From IMG/VR virus record IMGVR_UViG_3300038701_000417, positions 1 through 44,127 of that record: a stretch of 44,127 nucleotides of DNA. One strand, given 5' to 3'. Positions within the stretch are counted from its first letter, which is position 1. Every line of letters starts with the position of its first letter. Below the pieces are notes generated by a model. That model made no database searches. It was not told the DNA's origin and worked only from the letters and a program-made list of their open reading frames with translations. Below, piece by piece: positions 1-7,843 of the stretch. Made by a program: the position numbers and the translations under genes. This DNA comes from a virus.

Positions 1-2
1 AG

Positions 3-1904
3 GGCACAGGATTGCGCGATGATTTCATTCAACGCGTGTACGTCGAGACGTTCTTAGAATACTGGGGCGATAACCCTATAATGAACGGCGGTACCCCGCT
101 CACCAGTACCGACAACATGTTTATATGGACATGGGATGCTCGACCATTCCCTGATTACCCGGCTCGTACAAACGTGTGGTCTGACGGCGATCTATGGTAC
201 TTCGGCCACTGGCTGACTGGTCGTATCGAAGCGATACCGTTGCCGCGTCTCGTCGCGTTGCTTTGCGAAATGGCTGGCCTGACCTCCGACCAATATGACG
301 TATCCGGCCTATATGGACCCGGCGCTCTTGTACGCGGGTACCTCGTAGATAGCACGAGTACAGTGCGTGAGATCATTCGCACGCTTATGAAAGCATACCA
401 ATTCGACGCGTTTGAAAGCGAGGGCAAGATCAAGTTCTTACTTCGCATCAACACCAAACGCGTAACAGTGAGCGATGCAGACTACGTTGTAAATGAAGAT
501 GACCCTGTTGGTGTTACGCTGAAGCGAGGGCAAGAAACTGAATTACCCACAAGTGTTAAAGTCAAGTTTGTTGATGAAAAGAATGACCACCAGAACGCCT
601 GTGTTGACGGTAAGACATCGAAGGGTTATTCGCAGAATATCGAAGAGGTCGATCTGCCATTGATATTGCCGATCAGTTACGCACGATCACTGGCCGACAG
701 TATTGTGCAGCAAGCGTGGATTGAGCGCGAGAGCGGAACCATGCGACTTGGGCCGGAGATGCTACGCCTAGAACCCGGCGATGCGCTGGCAATAACTGTG
801 GGCAACCGCACAAAAGACGTACGCCTGACGCAGATCAACATAGGCGAAATACTAGACATAGAGTTCAACACATTCGACATCGGCATGTTCACTCTGCCGT
901 CCTCGCCTGAGACAGAGAAGATACCGCCGATTGGAGATTTATTCGGTAGCGTACAGGTCGAATTTTTGGACATACCGTTGTTCACCGGGGGCGAGGATTT
1001 GCCGTGGTCGCCACGCATAGCCGCGCAATCGAACCCGTGGCCGGGAGCCGTTGACATCTATCGTCAATCCTCCGATAGTAGCTACGTTTTCTCGACCAAG
1101 CACGAAGTTCGGAACGCTATGGGGCGGCTGGTATCCCCGCTATATAGTGGCCCGGTGAACACCTATGATCGAGGTAATACCCTGATTGTAGAATTTGATT
1201 ATGGTGCTATCAGTTCGACGGACGAAGTGACAGCGCTCGAACGCGCTGTTGCGCTGGCTGTGTGGAACGGTGACGACGAATGGGAAATCATACAGTTTGC
1301 CACGGCCACGCTTGTTGCTACCAACAAATATGAAGTAACAGACCTTATTCGCGGCGCTCTCGGCAGTGAACATGCCATGCGCGACCCGGTACCGACGGGC
1401 AGTGTTGTTGTGTTATTAGAACCAGCGCAGTTGTCAGCCTTGGCCGTAACAAAAGAACTCGTTACCGAAGAGATCAATTATCGCTGGGGTCCAGCGCGTT
1501 ACGCACAAACTGACGCATCGTATCAAAGCGGCACGCGGCAAATGAAGATGGTCGGTCTGCGCCCATACTCACCTGCTGACGTTTATTTGCATCGTGAAAG
1601 CGACGGCGCATTAACAATCAACTGGAAGCGTCGTACACGTTATCAGGGCGATTCTTGGAACGTTGAAGACATACCGCTAAACGAAGAGTTCGAGCAGTAC
1701 AGAATACAGATCATGGACGGAAGCACAGTTCTCCGTACGATAGAGCAGGAAGCAAGCACCTATACTTACGCCGCAGCCGACCAAACAACAGATTTTGGTG
1801 GACTTCAGACGCAACTAAAGGTATCTATAGAGCAATACGGGTCTGATTTCGGCGGATACGGAATAGCCAATGTAGGCACACACGGAATTAGGAGTTCAAA
1901 CTAA
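3..1904 (+). CDS. Tail tip hub protein (GTA TIM-barrel type), C-terminal part
   Basis: This is the 3' part of the gene that starts at 42016; joined across the terminal repeat it encodes about 1294 residues. The TTG near position 12 is not a real start, because the same codon is an internal Leu in the right-hand copy. This part carries the end of the TIM-barrel domain, a beta-rich region of the phage tail hub type (positions about 450-950), and a C-terminal stretch with fibronectin-like strands (about 1580-1830). Known relatives (RcGTA gp15-like 'megatron' proteins) sit at the tail tip and contact the host envelope. The stop codon overlaps the ATG of the DUF2793 gene, so the two are probably translationally coupled. 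Family assignment rests on recalled motifs and on synteny with the three preceding genes. Confidence 0.85.
   Translation, partial: GTGLRDDFIQRVYVETFLEYWGDNPIMNGGTPLTSTDNMFIWTWDARPFPDYPARTNVWSDGDLWYFGHWLTGRIEAIPLPRLVALLCEMAGLTSDQYDVSGLYGPGALVRGYLVDSTSTVREIIRTLMKAYQFDAFESEGKIKFLLRINTKRVTVSDADYVVNEDDPVGVTLKRGQETELPTSVKVKFVDEKNDHQNACVDGKTSKGYSQNIEEVDLPLILPISYARSLADSIVQQAWIERESGTMRLGPEMLRLEPGDALAITVGNRTKDVRLTQINIGEILDIEFNTFDIGMFTLPSSPETEKIPPIGDLFGSVQVEFLDIPLFTGGEDLPWSPRIAAQSNPWPGAVDIYRQSSDSSYVFSTKHEVRNAMGRLVSPLYSGPVNTYDRGNTLIVEFDYGAISSTDEVTALERAVALAVWNGDDEWEIIQFATATLVATNKYEVTDLIRGALGSEHAMRDPVPTGSVVVLLEPAQLSALAVTKELVTEEINYRWGPARYAQTDASYQSGTRQMKMVGLRPYSPADVYLHRESDGALTINWKRRTRYQGDSWNVEDIPLNEEFEQYRIQIMDGSTVLRTIEQEASTYTYAAADQTTDFGGLQTQLKVSIEQYGSDFGGYGIANVGTHGIRSSN
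4..128. repeat. Terminal direct repeat, left copy
   Basis: These 125 bases are identical to 44000-44124. The three bases outside the repeat at each end (1-3 and 44125-44127) do not match the other copy. The repeat lies inside one coding sequence that reads straight through the junction, so this is best explained as the overlap of a circular or circularly permuted assembly, not as a biological terminal repeat. The non-matching three bases at each end are probably assembly or read-end errors. Confidence 0.9.
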
Positions 1905-2632
1905 TGACAACACCACGTTACGGATTACCAGAGATAGCGGCTTCCCAGTCGCAGAAGCATGTTACCCACAATCAGGCCATCAATGGATTTGATGCGCTGG
2001 TCAATGCGGTTGCGTTGGATAAAGACCTTACCGCACCTCCGGGTTCTCCGAGCGAAGGTGACGGCTACATTGTTGGCTCAAGCGCTACAGGTGCATGGGC
2101 TGGTAAAGACTTGAATTTTGTATCGTATAATAGCGGGGCTTGGTACTTTTATGTGCCGCCTGTCGGGATGCGTGTCTACGTATCAGACGAATCATTATAT
2201 TACCGCTGGTCTGGGTCTGCATGGGTCCAAGAACCTGCTAGTGCGGTAGGAACCGTTTTAAGAGCCGCTGAGACACCAAACGGCGCATTTATGGACGTGT
2301 ATACCGAGGAAGAGCTTTTGAGCGGCCTGAGCGGTGCCTCTGTCGTTTCTACGCTACAGATACCATCACGCGCTATCGTGCTTGGTGTATCTACGCGCAC
2401 AGTCGTAGCAATCACAGGCGCTACTTCGTACGACGCTGGTGACGGTTCAACAGTAGATCGGTTTGGCGGCTCACTGAGCATATCTGCTGGTGGAACCAAC
2501 GTCGGTGTGATCGGGCCAACAGCTATTTATTCTCCGATGAACATTACCCTGACGGCCAACGGCAGTAATTTCACTGGTGGTGATGTTCGTATTGCTACAC
2601 ACTACCTCCTGCCGGGTGCGCCAACCGCCTAA
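1904..2632 (+). CDS. DUF2793 tail/fibre-associated protein
   Basis: The 242-residue product starts with a region typical of DUF2793: a GLPEIAASQSQKHVTHNQA stretch near residues 7-25, then Asp-Ala-Leu-Val, PPGSPSEGDGYIV, and two Gly-Ala-Trp motifs. The family is found mostly in alphaproteobacterial phages and prophage remnants next to the tail hub gene, as here, and is thought to be a tail fibre or receptor-contact component; no reaction is known. The second half is Thr/Ser/Gly-rich and looks like beta structure. It is the last gene of the late operon: its stop is two bases from the stop of the converging polymerase gene. Confidence 0.8.
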   Translation: MTTPRYGLPEIAASQSQKHVTHNQAINGFDALVNAVALDKDLTAPPGSPSEGDGYIVGSSATGAWAGKDLNFVSYNSGAWYFYVPPVGMRVYVSDESLYYRWSGSAWVQEPASAVGTVLRAAETPNGAFMDVYTEEELLSGLSGASVVSTLQIPSRAIVLGVSTRTVVAITGATSYDAGDGSTVDRFGGSLSISAGGTNVGVIGPTAIYSPMNITLTANGSNFTGGDVRIATHYLLPGAPTA

Positions 2633-2634
2633 TA

Positions 2635-4659
2635 CTATTCTACGTCGCCCCAGTTTGGTCCGCGCTCAGAATCGACCAAGATCGGTACACTCACATCTAA
2701 CGATTCTGCAAGCAATCGACGCATCTCAGCGAAGCCTTCGCGCATCTGTGGGCTATCGTCAGGAACGCTGAAGTCGAGTTCATCGTGTACTTGTAGTTTA
2801 GGCACACCAATAACATCGAACACACCAGCCTTATAGCACGCGTGCATTCCTTTCTTGATAGCGTCTGCTGCACTGCCCTGTAATTTTCGGTTGATGGCCT
2901 TGTGCGTGTGCGCTCGTTGTATTTTGTACCCCCAACGTCCAATAGCGTCTTCGTAACGAACTGGCATCGCTCTGTTCTGGTAATCTACGTCGGCAGGTTC
3001 CCATTTCTCGAACCAACTTCTACGATTTAATATAGTCTCAATATACCCGTTGTTCTGCGCGAACCCGGCCACCGAGTCCATCGTATCTTTTACGTACGGA
3101 TTTGCGTTGTGGTATGCGTCGAAAAGCGCGTCGATGTCTTTCTGCGATAGATTACCTTTGAAGTATTCCATTATTGATCGACCCAGTTTTGCTTTTCCCA
3201 TACCGTACAACAAGCCGAAGTTAATGTTTTTTACAGGCTTGCGGAACTTCTTACGCGTAGCGTCGTCATCCTCAGCCCAGCCCATAAACGGGCATAGTCG
3301 ATAGTATGTATTGTCGTGGTAATCGGTGCGTGGATTTGCGTTGTATTCAGCGCGTAGTTCGTCTGAGCCGGGGCCAGTCGCGAAGTGCGCTAACATTCGA
3401 TATTCGATCTGCGAGTAATCGTCTTGTTCCCAGCAGAGATGGCCGTCGTCAGGTACAAACAGCGTACGTATACGCTTGCCTAACTCTGTTCTGACAGGGA
3501 TATTCTGTAAATTCGGGTGGGATGATGCAAAACGTCCTGATCGAGTACCCCCTGCGTCTCCGCGTAGCGGATGAAACTGACCATGCACCCGCCCATAAAT
3601 ACTCTTCTCTAACAGATAAGATTTGATGAACGTTTCTCGTATCTTGATATGCTCGCGTATGTCGCGAATCATCTCGGCGACAGGGTGTTCAACACTCTGT
3701 AGGAACTCTTTGCGAAAGCTGGGGTTTCCTGCCTTTGTTCTGTTATACCCTATACCAACCGCGTCAAATACTTTAGCGAGATCATGGCTGGAATTAACGT
3801 TAGCCCATACGCCTGTCAGGTCTTTCAGTTGTTGGTTCTTTGTGTCGATTATCGGTCCGAGATCGTGATAGAGTTTTTCTGCTTTAGGCATGTCAATACG
3901 TACGCCTGTATAGCGCATATCAACCATTAACGGTATCATATCGCATTCCATTCGGTACACATCATATAGCCCCATCTGGTGCAGCGCAGGAAATTGCTTC
4001 TCTAATACACGCAGCGGTAAATCAGCGTCACTCTCGCCGTACATGCCCACAGTGAGCGGCGATGCTCGATAGATATTTGCTCGTTGCTTGCCGTTTGCAT
4101 CACCGCCGTAAGCGTCCGCAAGCCATTGGTACATCTCGTCGCTTTCCTTGCCCATGCCGCAGTATTTTTGTCCGAGATATTCTAACCCAACTTTGCCATC
4201 TTCTTTCAGTAGCGCCTCGGCAAACTGTACGTCGTGCAACTCGCCCTGAAGCCTTATGTTTGCTGTCATTAACCAACCCATATCGTAAATAAGGTTGGCA
4301 CCTACTTTTGGTATGTGCGGTGTTTCCATTACCGTCTTCAACCATGCGAGGCATGTGTTGGGGTCTAGGTTATATTCGGGCTGAAACTCGTGGCGTAATG
4401 GGAAGTACCAAGCGCCTCTATTGCCGTGCGCGTCAATTGCACCAACAGAAAATCCTACCATGTGGCCTTTTCCACGACCCCAGCCGGGGCCGTGATCGAA
4501 GTCAGGCTCTTTTGTCTCGGTATCTATTGACAGCGATACTGCTGACGACAGATTTGGGAACGAGGTCGGTGGTCGCCATCCGTTATCGGGCGGCGGTGGC
4601 GGTACGCGCAAAGCCGTATTTTTGCGTAGTTTGGAGAAATCTTCTTCATCAAATAACAT
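2635..4659 (-). CDS. polA-like: Family A DNA polymerase with 3'-5' exonuclease domain
   Basis: This 674-residue protein has a proofreading exonuclease domain followed by a polymerase domain, and no 5' nuclease, the usual phage layout. Exo motif I is Asp46-Thr-Glu48, and an exo III-like GESDAD lies near residue 195. Polymerase motif A (DDYSQIEYR) is near residue 412, motif B (RKPVKNINFGLLYG) near 477, and motif C (VHDE) near 626, so all catalytic carboxylates appear present. The motif B residue equivalent to Phe762 of E. coli Pol I is Phe. It replicates the phage genome. It is the last gene of the minus-strand replication operon, directly after the clamp-like gene, and its stop is only two bases from the stop of the late operon. 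Confidence 0.95.
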   Translation of the reverse strand: MLFDEEDFSKLRKNTALRVPPPPPDNGWRPPTSFPNLSSAVSLSIDTETKEPDFDHGPGWGRGKGHMVGFSVGAIDAHGNRGAWYFPLRHEFQPEYNLDPNTCLAWLKTVMETPHIPKVGANLIYDMGWLMTANIRLQGELHDVQFAEALLKEDGKVGLEYLGQKYCGMGKESDEMYQWLADAYGGDANGKQRANIYRASPLTVGMYGESDADLPLRVLEKQFPALHQMGLYDVYRMECDMIPLMVDMRYTGVRIDMPKAEKLYHDLGPIIDTKNQQLKDLTGVWANVNSSHDLAKVFDAVGIGYNRTKAGNPSFRKEFLQSVEHPVAEMIRDIREHIKIRETFIKSYLLEKSIYGRVHGQFHPLRGDAGGTRSGRFASSHPNLQNIPVRTELGKRIRTLFVPDDGHLCWEQDDYSQIEYRMLAHFATGPGSDELRAEYNANPRTDYHDNTYYRLCPFMGWAEDDDATRKKFRKPVKNINFGLLYGMGKAKLGRSIMEYFKGNLSQKDIDALFDAYHNANPYVKDTMDSVAGFAQNNGYIETILNRRSWFEKWEPADVDYQNRAMPVRYEDAIGRWGYKIQRAHTHKAINRKLQGSAADAIKKGMHACYKAGVFDVIGVPKLQVHDELDFSVPDDSPQMREGFAEMRRLLAESLDVSVPILVDSERGPNWGDVE

Positions 4660-4668
4660 ATTGCTGTC

Positions 4669-5715
4669 CTAAAATGGTATGTCGTCATCTTTTGGTTGTT
4701 CGTCGTCGGGTACGCCTTCCATGATCTTCGACACACAGCCGCGCATGTTAGCACCAGAGAAAAATATCGCTCGATCACTGCTATGTGCATCCATATACTC
4801 TGCCAACTTGGACATGATCTCTAAGTGTTTGATACGTATTGTTTGTATTGCCATAAGGCCCGGTACGTCATAGTTTGCGCCCTGTAGCTTTGTCGGATGC
4901 GTTTGCATTCTACCGAGCCGCAGTCGCAACTTCTTATCCTCTGGGAAATCTGACAGGGCTTCTACCGCCTCAAAAAATCCATCGGGGATAGGTGCCAGCG
5001 ACAACTCTTGATCGAGTATCTTAGCAATGTCAGGATACTTTTCGTTGTATAGTTGGGTCTTGACCCAACTACTGTCCGAATAATACACAGTGAACGAACC
5101 AGTTGAGAAACCAAATCCGACTAACTCTTTGGAAATCTTGTCAATTCTAGCTCTGTTCTCTATCTTCTGTAGCGCGTCAAAGAACTTGCAGGGAACCATT
5201 AAACCCTTGGGCATATCAATACCGTGCCAATACTCAACCAGCACAGCATTATCCGTGGCTGCAACGCTTCCGCCATTGACCAATATTGAACTGGCGATCA
5301 AGCGTTCTGCCTTTGTATTGGTGATCGGAAGCACTGCTTTAGCAGCGTCAAGAAACCGCTGATCGAGATGCCCAACCATAGGGTCGGGCCAAAGCACCGG
5401 AATCTCAGCCGTACCCAAGCAGGGTATCTTCGCTTCAAACTTGTTTGAGCGTATTGTCAAACTCTGGTTTTGGTTCACCAGAATCGACAACGGCGAAGAG
5501 CAACGCTTCAGCGCTTTGACGAGCGTACCAGTGTGGGCAACTGTATCTAGTTGATCTTCAATAAGATGACCAGCGGTTATGATACCATCGTTAGCTGTCA
5601 CTGTTCCATTACACAATTTGACGTGTGTTTTATACGCGGGTCCGCTGTCTTCCTGCCCCATTTTCACAAATTCGAGGGCAGATAACAGCTTTGGTTTTTC
5701 TTTCTTTTTAGCCAT
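4669..5715 (-). CDS. Sliding-clamp-like protein (beta clamp fold) ending in an SSB-type tip
   Basis: The 348-residue product resembles DnaN beta clamps in length and in pattern: repeated strands such as GSVAATDNAVLVEY, a KFFDALQKI helix and a C-terminal SGANMRGCVSKIME segment recalling the DnaN end. It would tether the adjacent family A polymerase. The last six residues are DDDIPF, the conserved acidic tip of bacterial SSB, after an acidic, flexible-looking tail (PDDEQPKDDDIPF). No clamp-loader gene is visible, so the host loader or self-loading would be needed. I chose the ATG at 5715 because AAGGAT lies about 10 bases upstream; an in-frame ATG at 5724 sits too close to it. The gene overlaps the helicase by 8 bases. 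The clamp call is by remote pattern, not by a diagnostic motif. Confidence 0.7.
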   Translation of the reverse strand: MAKKKEKPKLLSALEFVKMGQEDSGPAYKTHVKLCNGTVTANDGIITAGHLIEDQLDTVAHTGTLVKALKRCSSPLSILVNQNQSLTIRSNKFEAKIPCLGTAEIPVLWPDPMVGHLDQRFLDAAKAVLPITNTKAERLIASSILVNGGSVAATDNAVLVEYWHGIDMPKGLMVPCKFFDALQKIENRARIDKISKELVGFGFSTGSFTVYYSDSSWVKTQLYNEKYPDIAKILDQELSLAPIPDGFFEAVEALSDFPEDKKLRLRLGRMQTHPTKLQGANYDVPGLMAIQTIRIKHLEIMSKLAEYMDAHSSDRAIFFSGANMRGCVSKIMEGVPDDEQPKDDDIPF

Positions 5716-7303
5716 AGAACTCATATCCTTTTATCTCTGGGTGTGGTCGATTAACATGCACACTGATAGTGTGCGGTACCTTCAATTGCGTGATTGCGTG
5801 TAAAGCCTCTTCTGTAGTCTTCGGAACATAGTCTCCGGGGAAGCGTTTACGCCACCAGTCACGCGACCATTTGCCCCTAAAGTTAGTAAGCTCTAGTTGG
5901 ACAAATTCGTTGAACAAGTGCAATCCGTTTTCACACTGGTATGATACGCGTATCTGAGGTGGACTGCCGACTTTGTTGTGCGGATAATAAAACACCTGAT
6001 CTACTTTGAATTTCTCAATTACAGGTGTGTTTTCACGGACTAGCTCTTGCGTGCTGGCTTGCGTAACAATCTTGGTGGCAAACTCAAACTCTTCCCCACA
6101 GAATGTGCAGAATCGTACCTTAGTATGGTTGTATGTGCCGCATGATTCGCATATCTTCACGGGCGCGTCTCCGCCGCCTTTGCCTTTCTTCCGTGGTATC
6201 ACAGGGTCGTTGATCGGGCCAAGTCGCTTCGTATTCCCGGCGAAATCCAGCACTAGACAGTCTTGCTTGCCTGTCTCTGGCGACGGCCTCGTACCCCTCC
6301 CAAGCATCTGCACCCATAGCCCCGGTGACATTGTTGGTCGCAACATGCCGATGAAGTCGAGCGGTGGATGATCGAAGCCAGTTGTCAAAATGTTGTTGTT
6401 GACCACACATCGTAATTCTCCCTCTTTATACATTGCGATTCGTCGATCTCGTTCTTTGTTTGGCATACCAGAATGCACAGCCGCAGACGCTACGCCGAAA
6501 CTGTTTAACATCTCAGCTACGTCCTCAGCATGTTCGTTACCTGAAGCAAATATCAACCAACTCTGCCTGTCTGCTGCGTGCGTACACATCTCTTCCAGTG
6601 CGCGTTGTGTGACATCTTTTTTGTTGACTGCTGCCTGAAGAGCGCCCTTTGCAAAATCGCCGTTGGAAGTGGTGACGGCGGACACATCAAGCTCTGTTTT
6701 CGTACGACGCGGCACGAGCGGTGCGAGATAACCTTCGGTGATAAATCTGTTAAACGCCTCAACACCTGTCATATCACAGCAAATATCTGTGAACAGGCCA
6801 TCATCGGTAAGCATTCCTTGCCCCAGCCTGAAGGGGGTAGCCGATAACCCGACCACGCGCAGATACGGATTTACCTCTTTTAATTCAGCTATGATGCTCT
6901 GGTAGGTGCTGGCGCTGCGTGGCGACAGTAGGTGGCATTCGTCAATAAACAGAATGTCGCGATGACCAAATGCCTCGACACAATTACGCACGCTGGCCGC
7001 AGAACCAAATATAACGCTCATGTGAGTGTCACGACGCTTCAGCCCTGCCGAGTATACCCCCAAGGGTATTTCTGGTGCCATACGTTCAAGTTTGGCGGCA
7101 TTCTGCTCAACTAATTCCTTTACATGGGTCAGCATTATTGCACGACGCGTCGGCCACATGTGCATCATCTGCTTGATGAAACCAGCGATCACCAACGACT
7201 TGCCTGTACCTGTGGGCATCGCAATGACAGGGTTCCCCTTTGCCACAGACAGGTAATTCAAGGTAGAATCTACCGCCTCTTGCTGATAGTCGCGTAGTTG
7301 CAC
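5708..7303 (-). CDS. SF2 DEAD/DEAH-box helicase with C-terminal zinc finger
   Basis: The 531-residue protein has an N-terminal Q-like motif (LRDYQQEAV), Walker A PTGTGKS (about residues 30-36), a DECH box near 122, SATPFR near 155, and motifs V-VI (LTTGFDHPP, QMLGRGTRPS). This is the Ssl2/RadD-like SF2 layout common in phages. After the helicase core a four-cysteine knuckle (CESCG...CTFCG, about residues 386-402) probably binds zinc, and a basic domain follows. It should use ATP to move along or remodel DNA in replication or recombination. It lies between a small unknown gene and the clamp gene, three bases after the former, and is clearly part of the operon. Confidence 0.92.
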   Translation of the reverse strand: MQLRDYQQEAVDSTLNYLSVAKGNPVIAMPTGTGKSLVIAGFIKQMMHMWPTRRAIMLTHVKELVEQNAAKLERMAPEIPLGVYSAGLKRRDTHMSVIFGSAASVRNCVEAFGHRDILFIDECHLLSPRSASTYQSIIAELKEVNPYLRVVGLSATPFRLGQGMLTDDGLFTDICCDMTGVEAFNRFITEGYLAPLVPRRTKTELDVSAVTTSNGDFAKGALQAAVNKKDVTQRALEEMCTHAADRQSWLIFASGNEHAEDVAEMLNSFGVASAAVHSGMPNKERDRRIAMYKEGELRCVVNNNILTTGFDHPPLDFIGMLRPTMSPGLWVQMLGRGTRPSPETGKQDCLVLDFAGNTKRLGPINDPVIPRKKGKGGGDAPVKICESCGTYNHTKVRFCTFCGEEFEFATKIVTQASTQELVRENTPVIEKFKVDQVFYYPHNKVGSPPQIRVSYQCENGLHLFNEFVQLELTNFRGKWSRDWWRKRFPGDYVPKTTEEALHAITQLKVPHTISVHVNRPHPEIKGYEFYG

Positions 7304-7305
7304 GG

Positions 7306-7581
7306 CTAATCCTCACCTCTAACAATTTTCTCTTCGTACTTGGTTAGTTTGCCGCCCCAACCGCTGAATATAAATTCACAATTTTCACCTGTTATATCTT
7401 TGAATGCTTTTGCTATAGCATCGCGCATTGGCGCGTCTGCGCCGCCCGGAAGATTAACGACGGTTTCTGGTAGTACCCCTATTTTACAATCCCATACGGC
7501 TCCGGCTCGCTTCTCTGTTGGTGCAGTTAAATCAACTGTGTCGAAGCCAGCCTTCTGTAGTTCATTCCGTAGTTCGTTCAT
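7306..7581 (-). CDS. Small protein of unknown function, 91 residues
   Basis: I do not recognise this product. It is a compact protein with an N-terminal helix (MNELRNELQKAGFDTVDL), a Gly-Gly-Ala-Asp-Ala-Pro turn near residue 47, an amphipathic helix (MRDAIAKAFKDITG) and a C-terminal FSGWGGKLTKYE segment. There is no membrane segment or cysteine cluster. GGAG lies about 10 bases before the ATG at 7581; an ATG five bases upstream is out of frame and stops after two codons. It is followed at once by the helicase gene (two-base gap), so a helper role in replication is possible but only inferred from position. Confidence 0.75.
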   Translation of the reverse strand: MNELRNELQKAGFDTVDLTAPTEKRAGAVWDCKIGVLPETVVNLPGGADAPMRDAIAKAFKDITGENCEFIFSGWGGKLTKYEEKIVRGED

Positions 7582-7612
7582 TTCATGCTCCTTGTTTGTT
7601 GGTGGTTAAGTT

Positions 7613-7843
7613 TCATCGCTCTATGTCATCCTCTATAGTTCGGCGTAAATCAACGACAGCACCTAGCAATGTATATATCTGGTCGTCGTAACAAGAGCCT
7701 GTTAGGACATGTCCATCTTTCGTAACTGCTGCTACAGCGAACCCGTCAATATCGCCTTGTTTAACTCGTTCGGTTAAGTCTTCCAAGGTTGCCAGTAGAT
7801 TGTTCGATGTAGTGTTCAATCTTACGACTTTGCTGCTGTCCAT
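7613..7843 (-). CDS. Small protein of unknown function, about 76 residues
   Basis: The product begins MDSSKVVRLN and contains an alternating strand pattern (DGFAVAAVTKDGHVLTGS) followed by a helix (YTLLGAVVDLRRTIEDD). It is not assigned to a family. Two starts are possible: ATG 7852 (three residues longer) and ATG 7843. The second has AAGGAT at a better distance and is preferred. It overlaps the end of the nuclease gene by about 22 bases, which points to coupled translation within the replication operon. Confidence 0.7.
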   Translation of the reverse strand: MDSSKVVRLNTTSNNLLATLEDLTERVKQGDIDGFAVAAVTKDGHVLTGSCYDDQIYTLLGAVVDLRRTIEDDIER

